A DNA stretch of 64,000 nucleotides from JACDAN01 sp963827705 (GCA_963827705.1 CAWHBN010000021.1:68359-132358), one strand, 5' to 3'; counted from the stretch's first letter, positions 54,471-63,120 are shown. Numbers and translations: made by a program. Notes: generated by a model from the letters alone, not told the origin.

Positions 54471-55835
54471 ATGGACTTCGAGCTCACCGACGAGCAGCGC
54501 CTGATCCAGGACACCGTCCGCGACTTCGTCGACCGGAAAGTCCTTCCCAACGCCGTCGAGAACGACATCGAGCACAAGCTCGACATGAGCGTGATCGAAG
54601 GCATGGCCGAGCTCGGCCTGCTGGGGATCGTGATCCCCGAGGAGTACGGCGGGGCCGGCCTCGACTTCGTCGCCGAGGCGCTCTCGTGCGAGGAGATCGA
54701 GCGCGGCGAGGCTGCCTTCCGGACCCTGATCTCCGTCCACGTCGGCCTCAACTCGCTCTCGCTGCTCCGGTACGGAAGCGAGGAGCAGAAGCAGCGCTAC
54801 CTCGTTCCGCAGGCGCGGGGCGAGAAGCTCGCCTGCTTCGGGCTGACGGAGCCGGCCGCAGGGTCGGACGTCGCCTCGATGCTCACGACCGCCCGCCGCG
54901 AGGGCGACACCTACATCCTCAACGGCCAGAAGAACTGGATCTCGTACGCGTCGGTCGCCGACCACCAGCTCGTCTTCGCGAAGACCGACCCGGCGGCGAA
55001 GCACAAGGGGATCTCCGCGTTCGTCGTCGAGCGCGGCTGGAAGGGCGTGACGACGCAGGACACCGAGAACAAGCTCGGCATCTGGGCCGGCTCGACCGGC
55101 GAGCTCTTCTTCGAGAACGTCGAGGTGCCGGCCGAGAACCTCGTCGGCGAGGAGGGCCAGGGGTTCGAGATCGCGATGTACAGCCTCGACCAGGGCCGCT
55201 TCACGGTCGCCGCGGGCGCCTGCGGCGTGGTGCGCGCCTGCCTCGAGCGGTCGGTGGAGTACGCGCGCGAGCGGGAGACCTTCGGTCAGGCGATCGGCAA
55301 GTACCAGTTCGTCCAGGACATGATCGCCGACATGGTGCTCGGCTACGAGACGTCGAAGCTGCTCGTGATGCAGGCGGCGTGGATGAAGAACGAGGGCCGG
55401 CGGAACACGCGCGAGACGTCACTCGCGAAGTGGCACGCGACCGAGTCGGCCTTCAAGGCGGCGCACCTCGCGATCCAGGTGCACGGCGCCTACGGCTACT
55501 CGGCGGAGTACGGCATCGAGCGGTACTTCCGGAACGCGCGGGCGCCGATCATCTACGAGGGCACGACCCAGATCCACAAGATGATGCAGGCCGAGCACGC
55601 GCTCGGCTTCCGGCAGGCTGAACGGGCGGGACGGCGACGTCTCGCCGCTCGCCTCGTGGGCGCCGGCGCTCTCGGGCGTGCATCGGGCCGCGGGCCCCGT
55701 GCCGACAGGGGCATAGGACGCACGCGGGCACCACCTGCCATGAATCCGCAGGTAGCCGACGGAATGGACGTCGTAGGTTCGAATCCCGCTGGGGGCATTT
55801 GCACCCGCGCAGCGATGCGGAAAGCGCATGGTTGA
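54471..55835 (+). CDS. acyl-CoA dehydrogenase (C-terminal extension doubtful)
   Basis: 454 residues as read. MDFELTDEQRLIQDTVRDFV, EYGGAGLDFVAEAL, ACFGLTEPAAGSD, ARERETFGQAIGKYQFVQDM, IQVHGAYGYSAEYGIERYFR and catalytic Glu in IYEGTTQIHKMM. Homology stops at ALGFRQA (about 55618); family members end within a few residues. The following 72 codons are Arg/Ala/Gly-rich, cross the tRNA fragment, and are probably not translated: one missing base in CAGGCTGA would place a TGA at 55619. Regulated together with its divergent twin through the palindrome. Confidence 0.9.
   Translation: MDFELTDEQRLIQDTVRDFVDRKVLPNAVENDIEHKLDMSVIEGMAELGLLGIVIPEEYGGAGLDFVAEALSCEEIERGEAAFRTLISVHVGLNSLSLLRYGSEEQKQRYLVPQARGEKLACFGLTEPAAGSDVASMLTTARREGDTYILNGQKNWISYASVADHQLVFAKTDPAAKHKGISAFVVERGWKGVTTQDTENKLGIWAGSTGELFFENVEVPAENLVGEEGQGFEIAMYSLDQGRFTVAAGACGVVRACLERSVEYARERETFGQAIGKYQFVQDMIADMVLGYETSKLLVMQAAWMKNEGRRNTRETSLAKWHATESAFKAAHLAIQVHGAYGYSAEYGIERYFRNARAPIIYEGTTQIHKMMQAEHALGFRQAERAGRRRLAARLVGAGALGRASGRGPRADRGIGRTRAPPAMNPQVADGMDVVGSNPAGGICTRAAMRKAHG
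55771..55797 (+). other. tRNA 3'-end fragment, candidate integration (att) site
   Basis: The sequence TCGTAGGTTCGAATCCCGCT followed by GGGGGCA has a T-loop TTCGAAT (55778-55784), the 3' half of a T-stem (CCCGC) and an acceptor strand TGGGGGC plus discriminator A. The 5' T-stem half pairs poorly (G-U and A-C), and no matching 5' acceptor GCCCCCA is found in the preceding 150 nt, so no complete tRNA is present. Integrases often leave exactly this piece at island borders. From 55836 to 56110 I see nothing else. Confidence 0.55.
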
Positions 55836-56110
55836 GCCATGCGAGACGTGCGAGGTAGGCGGGATGCGCGAGAAGTTGCTCCTACCCATGCTCCTACCGA
55901 GATCAGGGCAGGAGATCGACAGACCTTCGGCCACCTGAGTAGCGTGGATCAAATAGGCCAGAACACACTCGCCTGGCCGAGCGTCCGCGAATGTTCCCCG
56001 GTTGGTCCGCTCCTGCTCTTGCCTCGAAGCGAGAGTGGACCGCGGACCCCGACACTCCTCCATCGCAGCAAGACGGCGGGCCATCTCAGGGCTCCCCACG
56101 CCGCGGCTTG

Positions 56111-56598
56111 TCAGCAGTGGGGCGCGGGCTCGGCGTCGACCTCAGCCTGCACGGCGTGCTCGGGCACCCAGCTTCCATCGTCGAGCTTGGCCCACGAGCC
56201 GCCCCTGAGACAGACGACGTCGACGGTATCGCCGGGGAACAGCAGGCCGGTGCCCACCGCCTCCCCCGCGTTGGTGTCGGGGGCGATCGTCGGGAACACC
56301 TGCTCGACGACGAAGTACCGGTGCGTCGACTGCGTGTCCTCGGTTAACGCGCCTAGGACGCCCTCGGCGGCGAACGCGAAGAGCACCGCGGCGCAGGTCG
56401 CGCTCAGCACGGTGGTGAGCAGGCGCCAACGAGGGGCGAAGTGCCAGGCGGCCACGCGGCGACCGACGCCGCGATCACCGCCACCGAGAGCCACACCGGG
56501 AAGTCTGTGACGAGCGAGAGCACGAGGACCGCCCCGCTGAGGACCGCGACCACGGCGGCCAGGAGCGAGTTCGGGGTGGGCTTCGCGGGGCTGCTCAC
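56111..56598 (-). CDS. membrane protein with SH3-like extracytoplasmic domain (one frame break)
   Basis: Start GTG 56598: SSPAKPTPNSLLAAVVAVLS, two or three membrane helices, then a break at about 56454 where one base is missing (span 488 nt, 3n+2). Repaired, the helix continues VAAWHFAPRWRLLTTVLS and a third helix (AAVLFAFAAEGVLGAL). The C-terminal 75 residues look like a bacterial SH3: AVGTGLLFPGDTVDVVC, LRGGSWAKLDDGSWVPEHAV. About 162 residues. Function unknown; first gene in the accessory segment. 56599-56837 holds nothing identifiable. Confidence 0.6.
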
Positions 56599-56837
56599 CG
56601 CGGTGACGCTACCGCCACGCGCCGACGTCGGCACCGGCCTGGCAATCCCATGTCCCGCTACTGCTTTCCATGCATCTGAGTGGCGCCGATCGTGCCCAAC
56701 CTGCCGCCGCACGCGCTTTCGCTATCGCCTGATTGCGAGCGTCTACGTAGCGAGCGCGCGACGCTCGCCCCGGACGAGAGGCGGGAGCCGCGGGAGAGCT
56801 CCGCGACATGGGCCAGCGTGCGGGAATGTCCCCTGAG

Positions 56838-59523
56838 CTAGAAGGGGACGTATGGCCGGTCACCGGCGGCGATCTCGGCGTTCAACTCGCGCAGAGCTCG
56901 GTTCGTCTCAGCTGCGCGTTGGGCGATCTCAGCTCCCCAGCCGTAGGCGCTTGCGACCGACTTGTCGAGATGGTGGTGCAGTTCCGCGAGGTCCATCGTA
57001 CGCCCCCTCGTCGACCTCGTTGTAAAGCCTCGTTAGGCCAATCTCGCGCTCAAGGCAGATCTCCTGCCGACGCGTGACCGCGGCTCGCGCAGCAGCTGCA
57101 ATCGCTTCTCGCTGCCCAGGGTCGATCGGGTATGGCCAGGGGAACGTCTCGAAAGCTGACGTCGGGGTGTAGCGAATACGGTCATCAAGCGTCGAGGAGC
57201 GTTCCTCCGCCCAGGCGGTGTGAATACAGGAGGTAAGGACGCCAAGGTGGTACTCCTCGTCGAGCGCGAAGACGTTGGTGGAGTTGCTCGCGACGACCTC
57301 GGGGTCACACCAGCAGAAGAGGATGCGCTTGCCAGTCGCCGTACCGGCGATGAAGCGTCCCTTGCCGGCGACCTTCTCGCGGAAGACCGGACGCGGCCAA
57401 AGGAACTGCCACCACCTGGGATTGCGACCATATGAGCGACTCTCTTCTCGGCTCTGCCGTGCCTGGAAACGGACGATCTGAAGCGGATCCGGGTACTCCA
57501 TAGCCTCTTCGAGAGTCCGAGTGCCGAAGTCGACGATGAAACGGGATGGCCGCTGGAGCGGATCGTTCGCAATATCGCTGCCTGACAAGTACGGTCTGAC
57601 GACGTCGCGATTTCGGGGCTGATCCTGCGCACGCAAGTGCTCTGCCACACGGTTGTCGGCGATGTAGTTTGCGCCGGGAAGCATCCCCTGGAAGGCAACG
57701 CCACGGTTGGCTGGCAGCGCGACCGGTTCTGAGTCAGTTCCGGCGCGAAGCGAGGGGTCGATCGCATCCACCTCGGCGCCGTCGAGGATGATCGGCTGAG
57801 GCGGGGTCGGCGGCTCTTTGATCCAGTTGACGATGCTGACGTCAACCGCCGCTTCGCCAGGCCAGTCCTGCGACGAGACGGCAGACGTGATGACCCCCGC
57901 GTTATCGACGATGTATTGAAGGCTTACGCCTCGCGCCCGATTCTGGCTGATCGAGTTAGTACCGACGAGACCAGCGCGCTTTCTCTGCTCCAAGTGGTCG
58001 TGCGCCTTCCTGAACCAGTAGACACAGTAGTCCTTGACCCCGATCCCAAACTCCTCCTTGAGCCACTCGACGTACGGGCTCCCGAGGATGCGGCGAGGTT
58101 CCGATCGCCATGGAACGGCGGGTTTCCGATAACGGCGTCCGCCTGAGGCCATTCCGTCCGGAGAGCATCGGCGCGACGGATGCCCGAGAGGTCGCCGAGC
58201 GGCAGGGTCGCCTCGTTGAGTTCGAGCTCGTCGACGGCCAGCTTGTGACCCATCCACAGCGTGACCCGTGCGAGCGCGACGGCAAAGCCGTCGACCTCGA
58301 TCCCTCTGATGTTGGAGAGCGGGAAATGGAGACTGATCGCCTGTTGCGGCCGGCCAGCGGCGTGGCGGAGTTCCTCCTCGCGTTCATGAAGGTCCTTCTC
58401 CAGGCGACGAAGCTCGCGATACGCGACGTACAGGAAGTTGCCCGATCCGCAAGCAGGATCGAGCACTACGTAGTTCAGCATCTCGTTCTGCGCCGCAACC
58501 GCTTCGGCGTGCGTCTCGATGCTCTCGATGCGCTCGCGCCATGGGGTCACGATCGTCGGCTGGACGACTTTCTGGATGTCTGCCTCGTGCGTGTAGTGCG
58601 CGCTCAGTCGCCACTGCTGATCATGTCCGAGCGCGCCCAGCAGCGAGCCGAAAATTGAGGGCTGGACGTCCCGCCACTGGAATGCGGCAGCGGACCGGAT
58701 GTGTTCCAACTCTTCAACCGTAAGGTGGACATGTGATGGGTTCTCAAAGAGCCCCCCGTTCGCGTACGGCATGCCGGCGTAGAGCCCCTGTTGTGGACGC
58801 GGCCCCGGAGTGTTCAACCATTCGAAGAGTTGCCCGAGTTCGTCGGCGCTTGAGCGCTGTGGGTTCGCGATCAGATCGTCGATGAGCTGTGAGAACCGGT
58901 GCTCGGGATCTGCCCCAGGTCCTCAGCGAACATGCACCAGACGCACTGAAGCATGAAGTCGCGCAGGACATCAGGGGCTCCGCCGGTGCGGTCCGAGAGG
59001 CTGTTGTAGAGGTCGACGACGTGATTGGCGGCATCGCGCGTGACTGCCGCTTGACCGCCAGTAAATACGGGCTCCCGCCAGCCAAGAACAGGAGCGCGTC
59101 GTACTGATCAGGGAGGTCAATCAGATCGAGCTCGAGTCTCGGCCCGCCCGGATACGCGCCCGGCTCCCAGACCTCCAACTTCTTGAAAGCGCAGAGAACC
59201 ACGTACTTCGGCGCCGGCGTGTTTTTAGCAGGATCGGCTGACTCGATCCAATACCGGAGAGCTTGCTCGCGATGCTGCGCGAGCCGGGCTGCCTCGCGTG
59301 GCGCCTTCATCTCGATGATGCACACGCGCGGCCAAATCAGATCGAGAAACCGTCCCGCCTGCGGCTCCTCGAAACGGGCAACGTCGCGTCGCTCTACGCC
59401 GTAGCAGGCGAAGAGATCGTTGAGGAACGTCTGCGCTTCGGAACGCTCGCTCCCCTCGTAAACGCTCCAGCGTGCAGCCAAAGCGGCGAGGTTCGCCCGG
59501 ATCTCCTCCCCCGTGAGGGGCAT
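56838..59523 (-). CDS. MmeI-like (Type IIL) restriction-modification enzyme (four frame breaks)
   Basis: A single polypeptide with both nuclease and adenine methyltransferase parts, about 895 residues after repair. Start ATG 59523 (MPLTGEEIRANLAALAARWS). Residues about 57-75 hold FLDLIWPRVCIIEMK, matching the D-x9-E-x-K nuclease signature of MmeI. Motif I is VLDPACGSGNFLYVAYREL, motif IV is AVIGNPPFHGDRN, and the C-terminal target-recognition part has VVRPYLSGSDIANDP and AFETFPWPYPID. Breaks: missing base at 59074, 58903 and 58095, extra base at 56997. The span 2686 nt plus two equals 896 codons exactly. It protects against foreign DNA and sits in the accessory region. Confidence 0.85.
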
Positions 59524-59525
59524 AG

Positions 59526-59772
59526 CTAAGTGAGCGTGAGCGCCTCGCCCGGCTGAAGGGGAAGCTGCTCGTTCGGCACCGCGAAGTAAGTCTCTTGCAT
59601 CACCTTGCGGCCGAGCGCCTCCAGCTCCCGCTCCGCCTCCGCGAGCGCCGCCACGAGATGTGGGTCCACCCCCCTCAGCTCGGAGCGCTTTCGCGGTCTT
59701 CTCCGCGCGCTTGCGTGCCTCCGAGATGAACAGGAGTGTCTTCTCGATCTCTTCGGAGTGGGAGTCGTTCAT
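59526..59772 (-). CDS. small coiled-coil protein preceding the Type IIL enzyme (one frame break)
   Basis: 81 residues after repair. ATG 59772: MNDSHSEEIEKTLLFISEAR, continuing as helix to KALRAEG. One G too many in a six-G run (plus-strand C 59669-59674) shifts the frame; repaired it continues VDPHLVAALAEAERELEALG and ends PNEQLPLQPGEALTLT. Its stop is 2 nt from the ATG of the enzyme, so they are coupled. Possible accessory or specificity partner; no known family. Confidence 0.6.
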
Positions 59773-59843
59773 CGGAGCGATCCTAGTTCTCAGTTCGGAC
59801 GGACGGCGATCCCTGCAACCTAACGCTGCGTGGGGCTCTCCGT

Positions 59844-60089
59844 TTGTATTACCAACGAGACTCCTTCGGCCTCCACGGTGTGCGGACCGGACGGTACACG
59901 GAGTACGTCCGCATCTCGGACCACGGCGGGAAGGGTACGTTTCGCTTCTGCCCGGACTGCGGCGCGACGGTCTTCTGGACGACCGAGCACGAGGGCTGGA
60001 CGGACTCGATCACGGTCCCGATCGGCGCGTTCGCCGATCCCTCGTTCCCGCAGCCGACCGTCTCCGTCTACGGGACGCGACGGCCGGGG
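59844..60089 (+). pseudogene. C-terminal fragment of a GFA (CENP-V/GFA) family protein
   Basis: TGRYTEYVRISDHGGKGTFR, then FCPDCGATVFWTTEHEGWTD and PIGAFADPSFPQPTVSVYG match the second half of the GFA zinc domain, including the CxxC pair. The N-terminal half with the other zinc Cys pairs is absent: upstream sequence to 59773 does not encode it. A truncated remnant, probably inactive. Confidence 0.75.
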
Positions 60090-60179
60090 TCAGGCGGCGG
60101 CGGCTTCGCGCTCGCGCCGTCGACGCTGTTTGCGCCAGCGGTAGACGCGCTCCTGGCAGCTCGTGCAGTGGCCAGCTTT

Positions 60180-60503
60180 ATGGCCTCGGGACAGGGTTGC
60201 CGCCCCACCTGTCAACCGCTTGAACGAGAATCCGGGTGTGCGCCAGCGCCACTGATCGACGAGCGCAACTACGCGCAGGTCCTCGGCGAGGTCGTTCGCC
60301 GAATCGCCGTCCACAACCCAGAGTGGACGGACTTCAACCAGAGCGACCCCGGCGTCACCCTCGTCGAGCTGTTCGCGTTCCTCGCCGACACTCTGCTATG
60401 GCAGATCGACGAGCGGCAACGGCAGCGCCGTCGCCATCGCCGTCAACGCGTTGCCCTCCTGGTCGTCGGTACGGTAGGGCTGGGCGCTCTCTGGCGACCT
60501 TGA
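60180..60503 (+). CDS. short baseplate-J-like protein with basic membrane tail
   Basis: About 107 residues if ATG 60180 is used; the same frame continues from the GFA remnant, so the true start is uncertain. LIDERNYAQVLGEVVRRIAV, then HNPEWTDFNQSDPGVTLVEL and FAFLADTLLW match the N-terminal segment of gpJ-like baseplate proteins of contractile tails. Instead of the remaining domains there is QIDERQRQRRRHRRQR and a single hydrophobic helix (VALLVVGTVGLGALW). Either a decayed tail gene or a deliberately short, membrane-anchored form. Confidence 0.6.
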   Translation: MASGQGCRPTCQPLERESGCAPAPLIDERNYAQVLGEVVRRIAVHNPEWTDFNQSDPGVTLVELFAFLADTLLWQIDERQRQRRRHRRQRVALLVVGTVGLGALWRP

Positions 60504-60661
60504 AGAAGCGAGCCGAGCAACAAGCGGACGGGCGAGCTAGTCGATTCAGTGGCCCGTAATCCTGGCGCAGATACGAGGTCACGACGTCGCGACCCATCGG
60601 CTTTAGCTTTCCGCCCATGGCCCGGCTGATCACCTCGTTGCTCATTCCCTGGGTCACGGAC

Positions 60662-60689
60662 TTGTATTCGCCCCCGAAAGGGGGATAAC
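60662..60689 (+). promoter_or_regulatory. hairpin and possible promoter before the 25-residue peptide
   Basis: CCCCC-GAAA-GGGGG (60671-60684) is a perfect hairpin with a GNRA loop. It lies between a -35-like TTGTAT (60662-60667) and a -10-like GATAAC (60684-60689) at 16 nt spacing, so it may form in the DNA spacer or act as terminator of plus-strand transcription. Confidence 0.35.
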
Positions 60690-60725
60690 ATCGCGAGCGC
60701 CGTTGTTCCCCTCAAGGGAGGATTC

Positions 60726-60803
60726 ATGAAGCTCCGTCTCTTCGCATTGCTGGCGTCGTGCACGTCGGTAGCGGCAGTCGCCGGCGTTATTCGCGTCTGG
60801 TAG
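60726..60803 (+). CDS. 25-residue hydrophobic peptide
   Basis: ATG 60726 follows AAGGGAGGATTC, an excellent ribosome site at ideal spacing. Product starts MKLRLFALLASCTSVAAVAG and ends VIRVW: positively charged start, one short hydrophobic helix, a single Cys. Stop TAG at 60801. Nothing follows in frame that it could lead, so it may be a stand-alone membrane peptide. No known family. Confidence 0.55.
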   Translation: MKLRLFALLASCTSVAAVAGVIRVW

Positions 60804-60823
60804 CGGCCGCTCGCGGGTCTCCG

Positions 60824-60877
60824 TTTTCCACACATGCGGGCACCCCTGTGAGGGATCTGTCCACAGCGTGGGGAAAA
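60824..60877. other. cluster of DnaA-box-like 9-mers
   Basis: TTTTCCACA (60824-60832), CTGTCCACA (60857-60865) and, inverted, TGGGGAAAA (60869-60877) are each one or two bases from the consensus TTATCCACA/TTGTCCACA. The last two face each other across 3 nt. No dnaA, dnaN or rep gene is adjacent, so a chromosomal origin is unlikely; a plasmid- or phage-type origin remnant is possible. Confidence 0.35.
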
Positions 60878-60922
60878 CGGGAGATGGAGACCTCCCGAAA
60901 CTGACTCTGCGCGGTCGCCTGA

Positions 60923-61255
60923 CTAGACGATCAGGCCGCGGCGGAAACCGACGGCGACCGCATGTGCGCGAGTGCGCGCCTGCAGCTTCGCGAGGAGGTG
61001 CCGCACGTGGGACTTCACCGTCTCTTCCGACAGGAAGAGGCGGTGGCCGATCTCGCGATTGACGAGGCCCTCGGAGATCAGCTGGAGGACTTCGATCTCC
61101 CGGGCGGTCGGCTCCTGCTGGAGCTCCTTGTGGGGAGCCGTGAACGGGATGACCTCACCCGCACCGCTCGTCGTCCGCCGCTGGGCGACGGCCTCGAAGC
61201 GCCGCGAGTGGTCCATGTAGCGACCGAGGATCTCCTTGCGCTCAGCTGCGTCCAC
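60923..61255 (-). CDS. LuxR-type HTH regulator (short)
   Basis: 110 residues. The C-terminal 60 residues are a LuxR/NarL DNA-binding domain: LQQEPTAREIEVLQLISEGL, NREIGHRLFLSEETVKSHVR, HLLAKLQARTRAHAVAVG. Only about 45 residues precede it, with no receiver domain, so it is a GerE-like single-domain regulator. Its ATG overlaps the upstream small membrane gene by 14 bp. Confidence 0.88.
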   Translation of the reverse strand: MDAAERKEILGRYMDHSRRFEAVAQRRTTSGAGEVIPFTAPHKELQQEPTAREIEVLQLISEGLVNREIGHRLFLSEETVKSHVRHLLAKLQARTRAHAVAVGFRRGLIV

Positions 61256-61430
61256 GACCCAGGTATCGGCGGCCTGTGGACGAAGGTCCCTCCCCCTTTT
61301 GAGTGATGCCCGTTTCCGCTTGCCTAGGGCCGATCGGCCAGGGATACCAGATGATGTGCACGATCAGGACAGCGAAGAGGCCGAGCAGGACCATCGTCAG
61401 GAGCGGCCTTCGGGCCTGCAGATAGATCAC
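61242..61430 (-). CDS. small single-helix membrane protein
   Basis: About 62 residues from GTG 61430: VIYLQARRPLLTMVLLGLFA, VLIVHIIWYPWPIGP, then a polar tail. One clear membrane helix. It ends inside the start of the LuxR regulator, suggesting coupling. No ribosome site is obvious, and the frame is open further upstream, so the start is uncertain. Confidence 0.45.
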   Translation of the reverse strand: MIYLQARRPLLTMVLLGLFAVLIVHIIWYPWPIGPRQAETGITQKGEGPSSTGRRYLGRGRS

Positions 61431-61513
61431 CGTCCGGGCGAACCCGGCCAGGGAACGAACTCGCTGCCAGCAAGACCAAGACCAGCACCACCCGCAAGGC
61501 CCGCACCTTCGAC

Positions 61514-61912
61514 GTGCTCCTCCCGCGCCTCGCCCGCGCCGGCGAGGGCCTCACCTTCGAAGGCGGCGACTACGTGCGGCTCACCGGCACCGTCCCCGCG
61601 CAGCTGGCCGCGATCCGCATGACCGGTTCCCCGCTCGGCGTGCACGCCGCCGCCAAGGGCGGCGACACCAGCCTGTGCGGCGTGCCCGTCACGTCGAACG
61701 GGAAGGCGAAGGCGGAGCAGCAGGCGACGGGCCAAGCAGCCAAGGTCGCCCCTGCAGTCACATGCAGGTTTTGCGAGGCACGCCTAGTCGCAGCTGGCGT
61801 CAAGCCCGCAGCTGCGGCGAGCCCTTACGGGGCCGACTATGGCACCCGTGACACCGTGGCCCAGCTCGCCGCGATCGAGGCCAAGACCGAGAAGGTCGAA
61901 GCGGCCGCCTAG
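61514..61912 (+). CDS. hypothetical protein, possibly 5'-incomplete
   Basis: 132 residues from GTG 61514, but coding-like sequence extends upstream in frame (ASKTKTSTTRKARTFDV) without a start codon. LLPRLARAGEGLTFEGGDYV, RMTGSPLGVHAAAKGGD, then a CRFCEAR motif and an Ala-rich end. The isolated CxxC resembles a half zinc site. Not recognised. Confidence 0.45.
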   Translation: MLLPRLARAGEGLTFEGGDYVRLTGTVPAQLAAIRMTGSPLGVHAAAKGGDTSLCGVPVTSNGKAKAEQQATGQAAKVAPAVTCRFCEARLVAAGVKPAAAASPYGADYGTRDTVAQLAAIEAKTEKVEAAA

Positions 61913-62072
61913 CGCACCAAGCGCTGCGGGGCGGGGCGGCGGAAGCCGCCCTTTCTCGCGCGGTGACCCGAGGAATAGACCCCTTCGTGCCATAGCGGGC
62001 GAGGCGAGGGCAGGGCAGGCTTGCTGCATCGGGCGATCACGTTGATTGCCTACAAAAACCGAAGGGAAAATA

Positions 62073-62636
62073 ATGCGCAAGCTCATCATCATCGCCGCCT
62101 CTCTCGTGGCGCTCGCAGCCCTGATCGCCGTACCGTTCGCCAACGCCGCCACCACCGACGCCAACGGCGTCGTCACCGTCTCCAAGGGCGAGATCATGGC
62201 CCAGTTCCCCGGCATGAACGAGAAGGCATTCCAGAAGATCGCCATGGCCGACGGCCAGTCGCTCACCGGCTCCAACGTGTTCACCGCGACGACCACCACC
62301 GGCGTGGGCTGCTCGGACGGCACCATCCAGAACCACTTCCGCAGCACGCACATCACCAGCCCGATCGCGCTCACCGAGATCTACAACGGCTCGGCCGACA
62401 AGGTCACCGGCTGGAACCTCGGTGCCAAGGGCGCGAGCGTCGTCACCGAGTCCAACACGTACGGCACCGCGTCGTCGGGCCGCTTCCCGGACTACGCCAC
62501 CATCTGCGACGGACACGGCAGCGTGACGAACCCCTTCGCCACCTTCGCGCAGAGCCACAGCGACGTGACCACGTTCAAGTTCAACGGCACGCCCGTCAGC
62601 ATCGTGGTCACCCCGTACGTGGCCCCCGCCGTCTGA
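62073..62636 (+). CDS. secreted protein of unknown function
   Basis: 187 residues from ATG 62073 with AAGGGA 5 nt upstream. Signal peptide MRKLIIIAASLVALAALIAV with cleavage after FANA. The mature part is Thr/Ser/Asn-rich, with GEIMAQFPGMNEKAFQKIAM, two conserved-looking Cys (VGCSDGTIQNH, TICDGHGS), and a beta-rich C-terminus (TTFKFNGTPVSIVVTPYV). No known domain. Followed by a strong terminator, so it is probably a monocistronic, well-expressed gene. Confidence 0.78.
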   Translation: MRKLIIIAASLVALAALIAVPFANAATTDANGVVTVSKGEIMAQFPGMNEKAFQKIAMADGQSLTGSNVFTATTTTGVGCSDGTIQNHFRSTHITSPIALTEIYNGSADKVTGWNLGAKGASVVTESNTYGTASSGRFPDYATICDGHGSVTNPFATFAQSHSDVTTFKFNGTPVSIVVTPYVAPAV

Positions 62637-62674
62637 TCCAACTCCGCACCAAAGCAACCAACCCGCACCACAGC

Positions 62675-62705
62675 AGCGCCCCCGGCTTACGCAGCCGGGG
62701 GCGCT
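62675..62705 (+). terminator. strong intrinsic terminator
   Basis: AGCGCCCCCGGCT and AGCCGGGGGCGCT form a perfect 13-bp stem over a 5-nt loop (TACGC), 38 nt after the stop of the secreted-protein gene, followed by CGTCGTTTCG. Being symmetrical it could also stop minus-strand transcription from the small membrane gene at 62863. Confidence 0.85.
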
Positions 62706-62862
62706 CGTCGTTTCGATCCGCGCCGGGAGAGCAGGACCGGGACAGCACTCTCGCCTGCGCCTCTCGCTAAGGAGTAGGGGCATCCGATCACGAGCAATCT
62801 CGGCCCGGACATCACCCCTGGGGGGCGCTAGTCGTTTTCGATCGTTGGCCCCCGCCTCCCGA

Positions 62863-63120
62863 TCACGACCGGCATCGGCCCGGACGCACTCCTCCGGCCG
62901 TCTCGGAGAGTGTCGGGAACGGGATGTTCGTCTCCCGCCAGGCGAGCAGCTCGAAGACGGTGACGATGCCCGCGAGGATCCCCCAGACGATGTAGCCGCG
63001 CCACTCGCGGCGGGTCACCGGCCCCACGTCGGGCTGATCCTGAGCCAACGTCGGATCACGGGAGGCCATCGGCGAGCGCTTGACCTCCGGCGGTGTTGCG
63101 GGTCGGATCAGGGTCGCCAT
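62863..63120 (-). CDS. small single-helix membrane protein
   Basis: 85 residues from ATG 63120 with AAGGAG 6 nt upstream. A polar N-terminal half (MATLIRPATPPEVKRSPMAS), then VTRREWRGYIVWGILAGIVT with one membrane helix, and IPFPTLSETAGGVRPGR. The ending IP(F/W)PT(L/I)S recurs in small actinobacterial membrane proteins I have seen unnamed. 62706-62862 shows nothing else. Confidence 0.6.
   Translation of the reverse strand: MATLIRPATPPEVKRSPMASRDPTLAQDQPDVGPVTRREWRGYIVWGILAGIVTVFELLAWRETNIPFPTLSETAGGVRPGRCRS

Noticed and set aside
55639..55797. Complete tRNA gene
   Set aside because: Only the T-loop and 3' acceptor half fit; no matching 5' acceptor strand or D-arm was found upstream, and the T-stem pairs badly.
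60090..60314. Minus-strand frame with CTSCQERVYRWRKQ, zinc-finger-like
   Set aside because: Single CxxC, no ribosome site, antisense to the baseplate-like piece; not enough to call a gene.
60355..60657. Minus-strand frame starting MTQGMSNEVISRAMGGKLKP
   Set aside because: The first 45 residues look plausible but match no family I know, and the rest is antisense to the baseplate-like frame.
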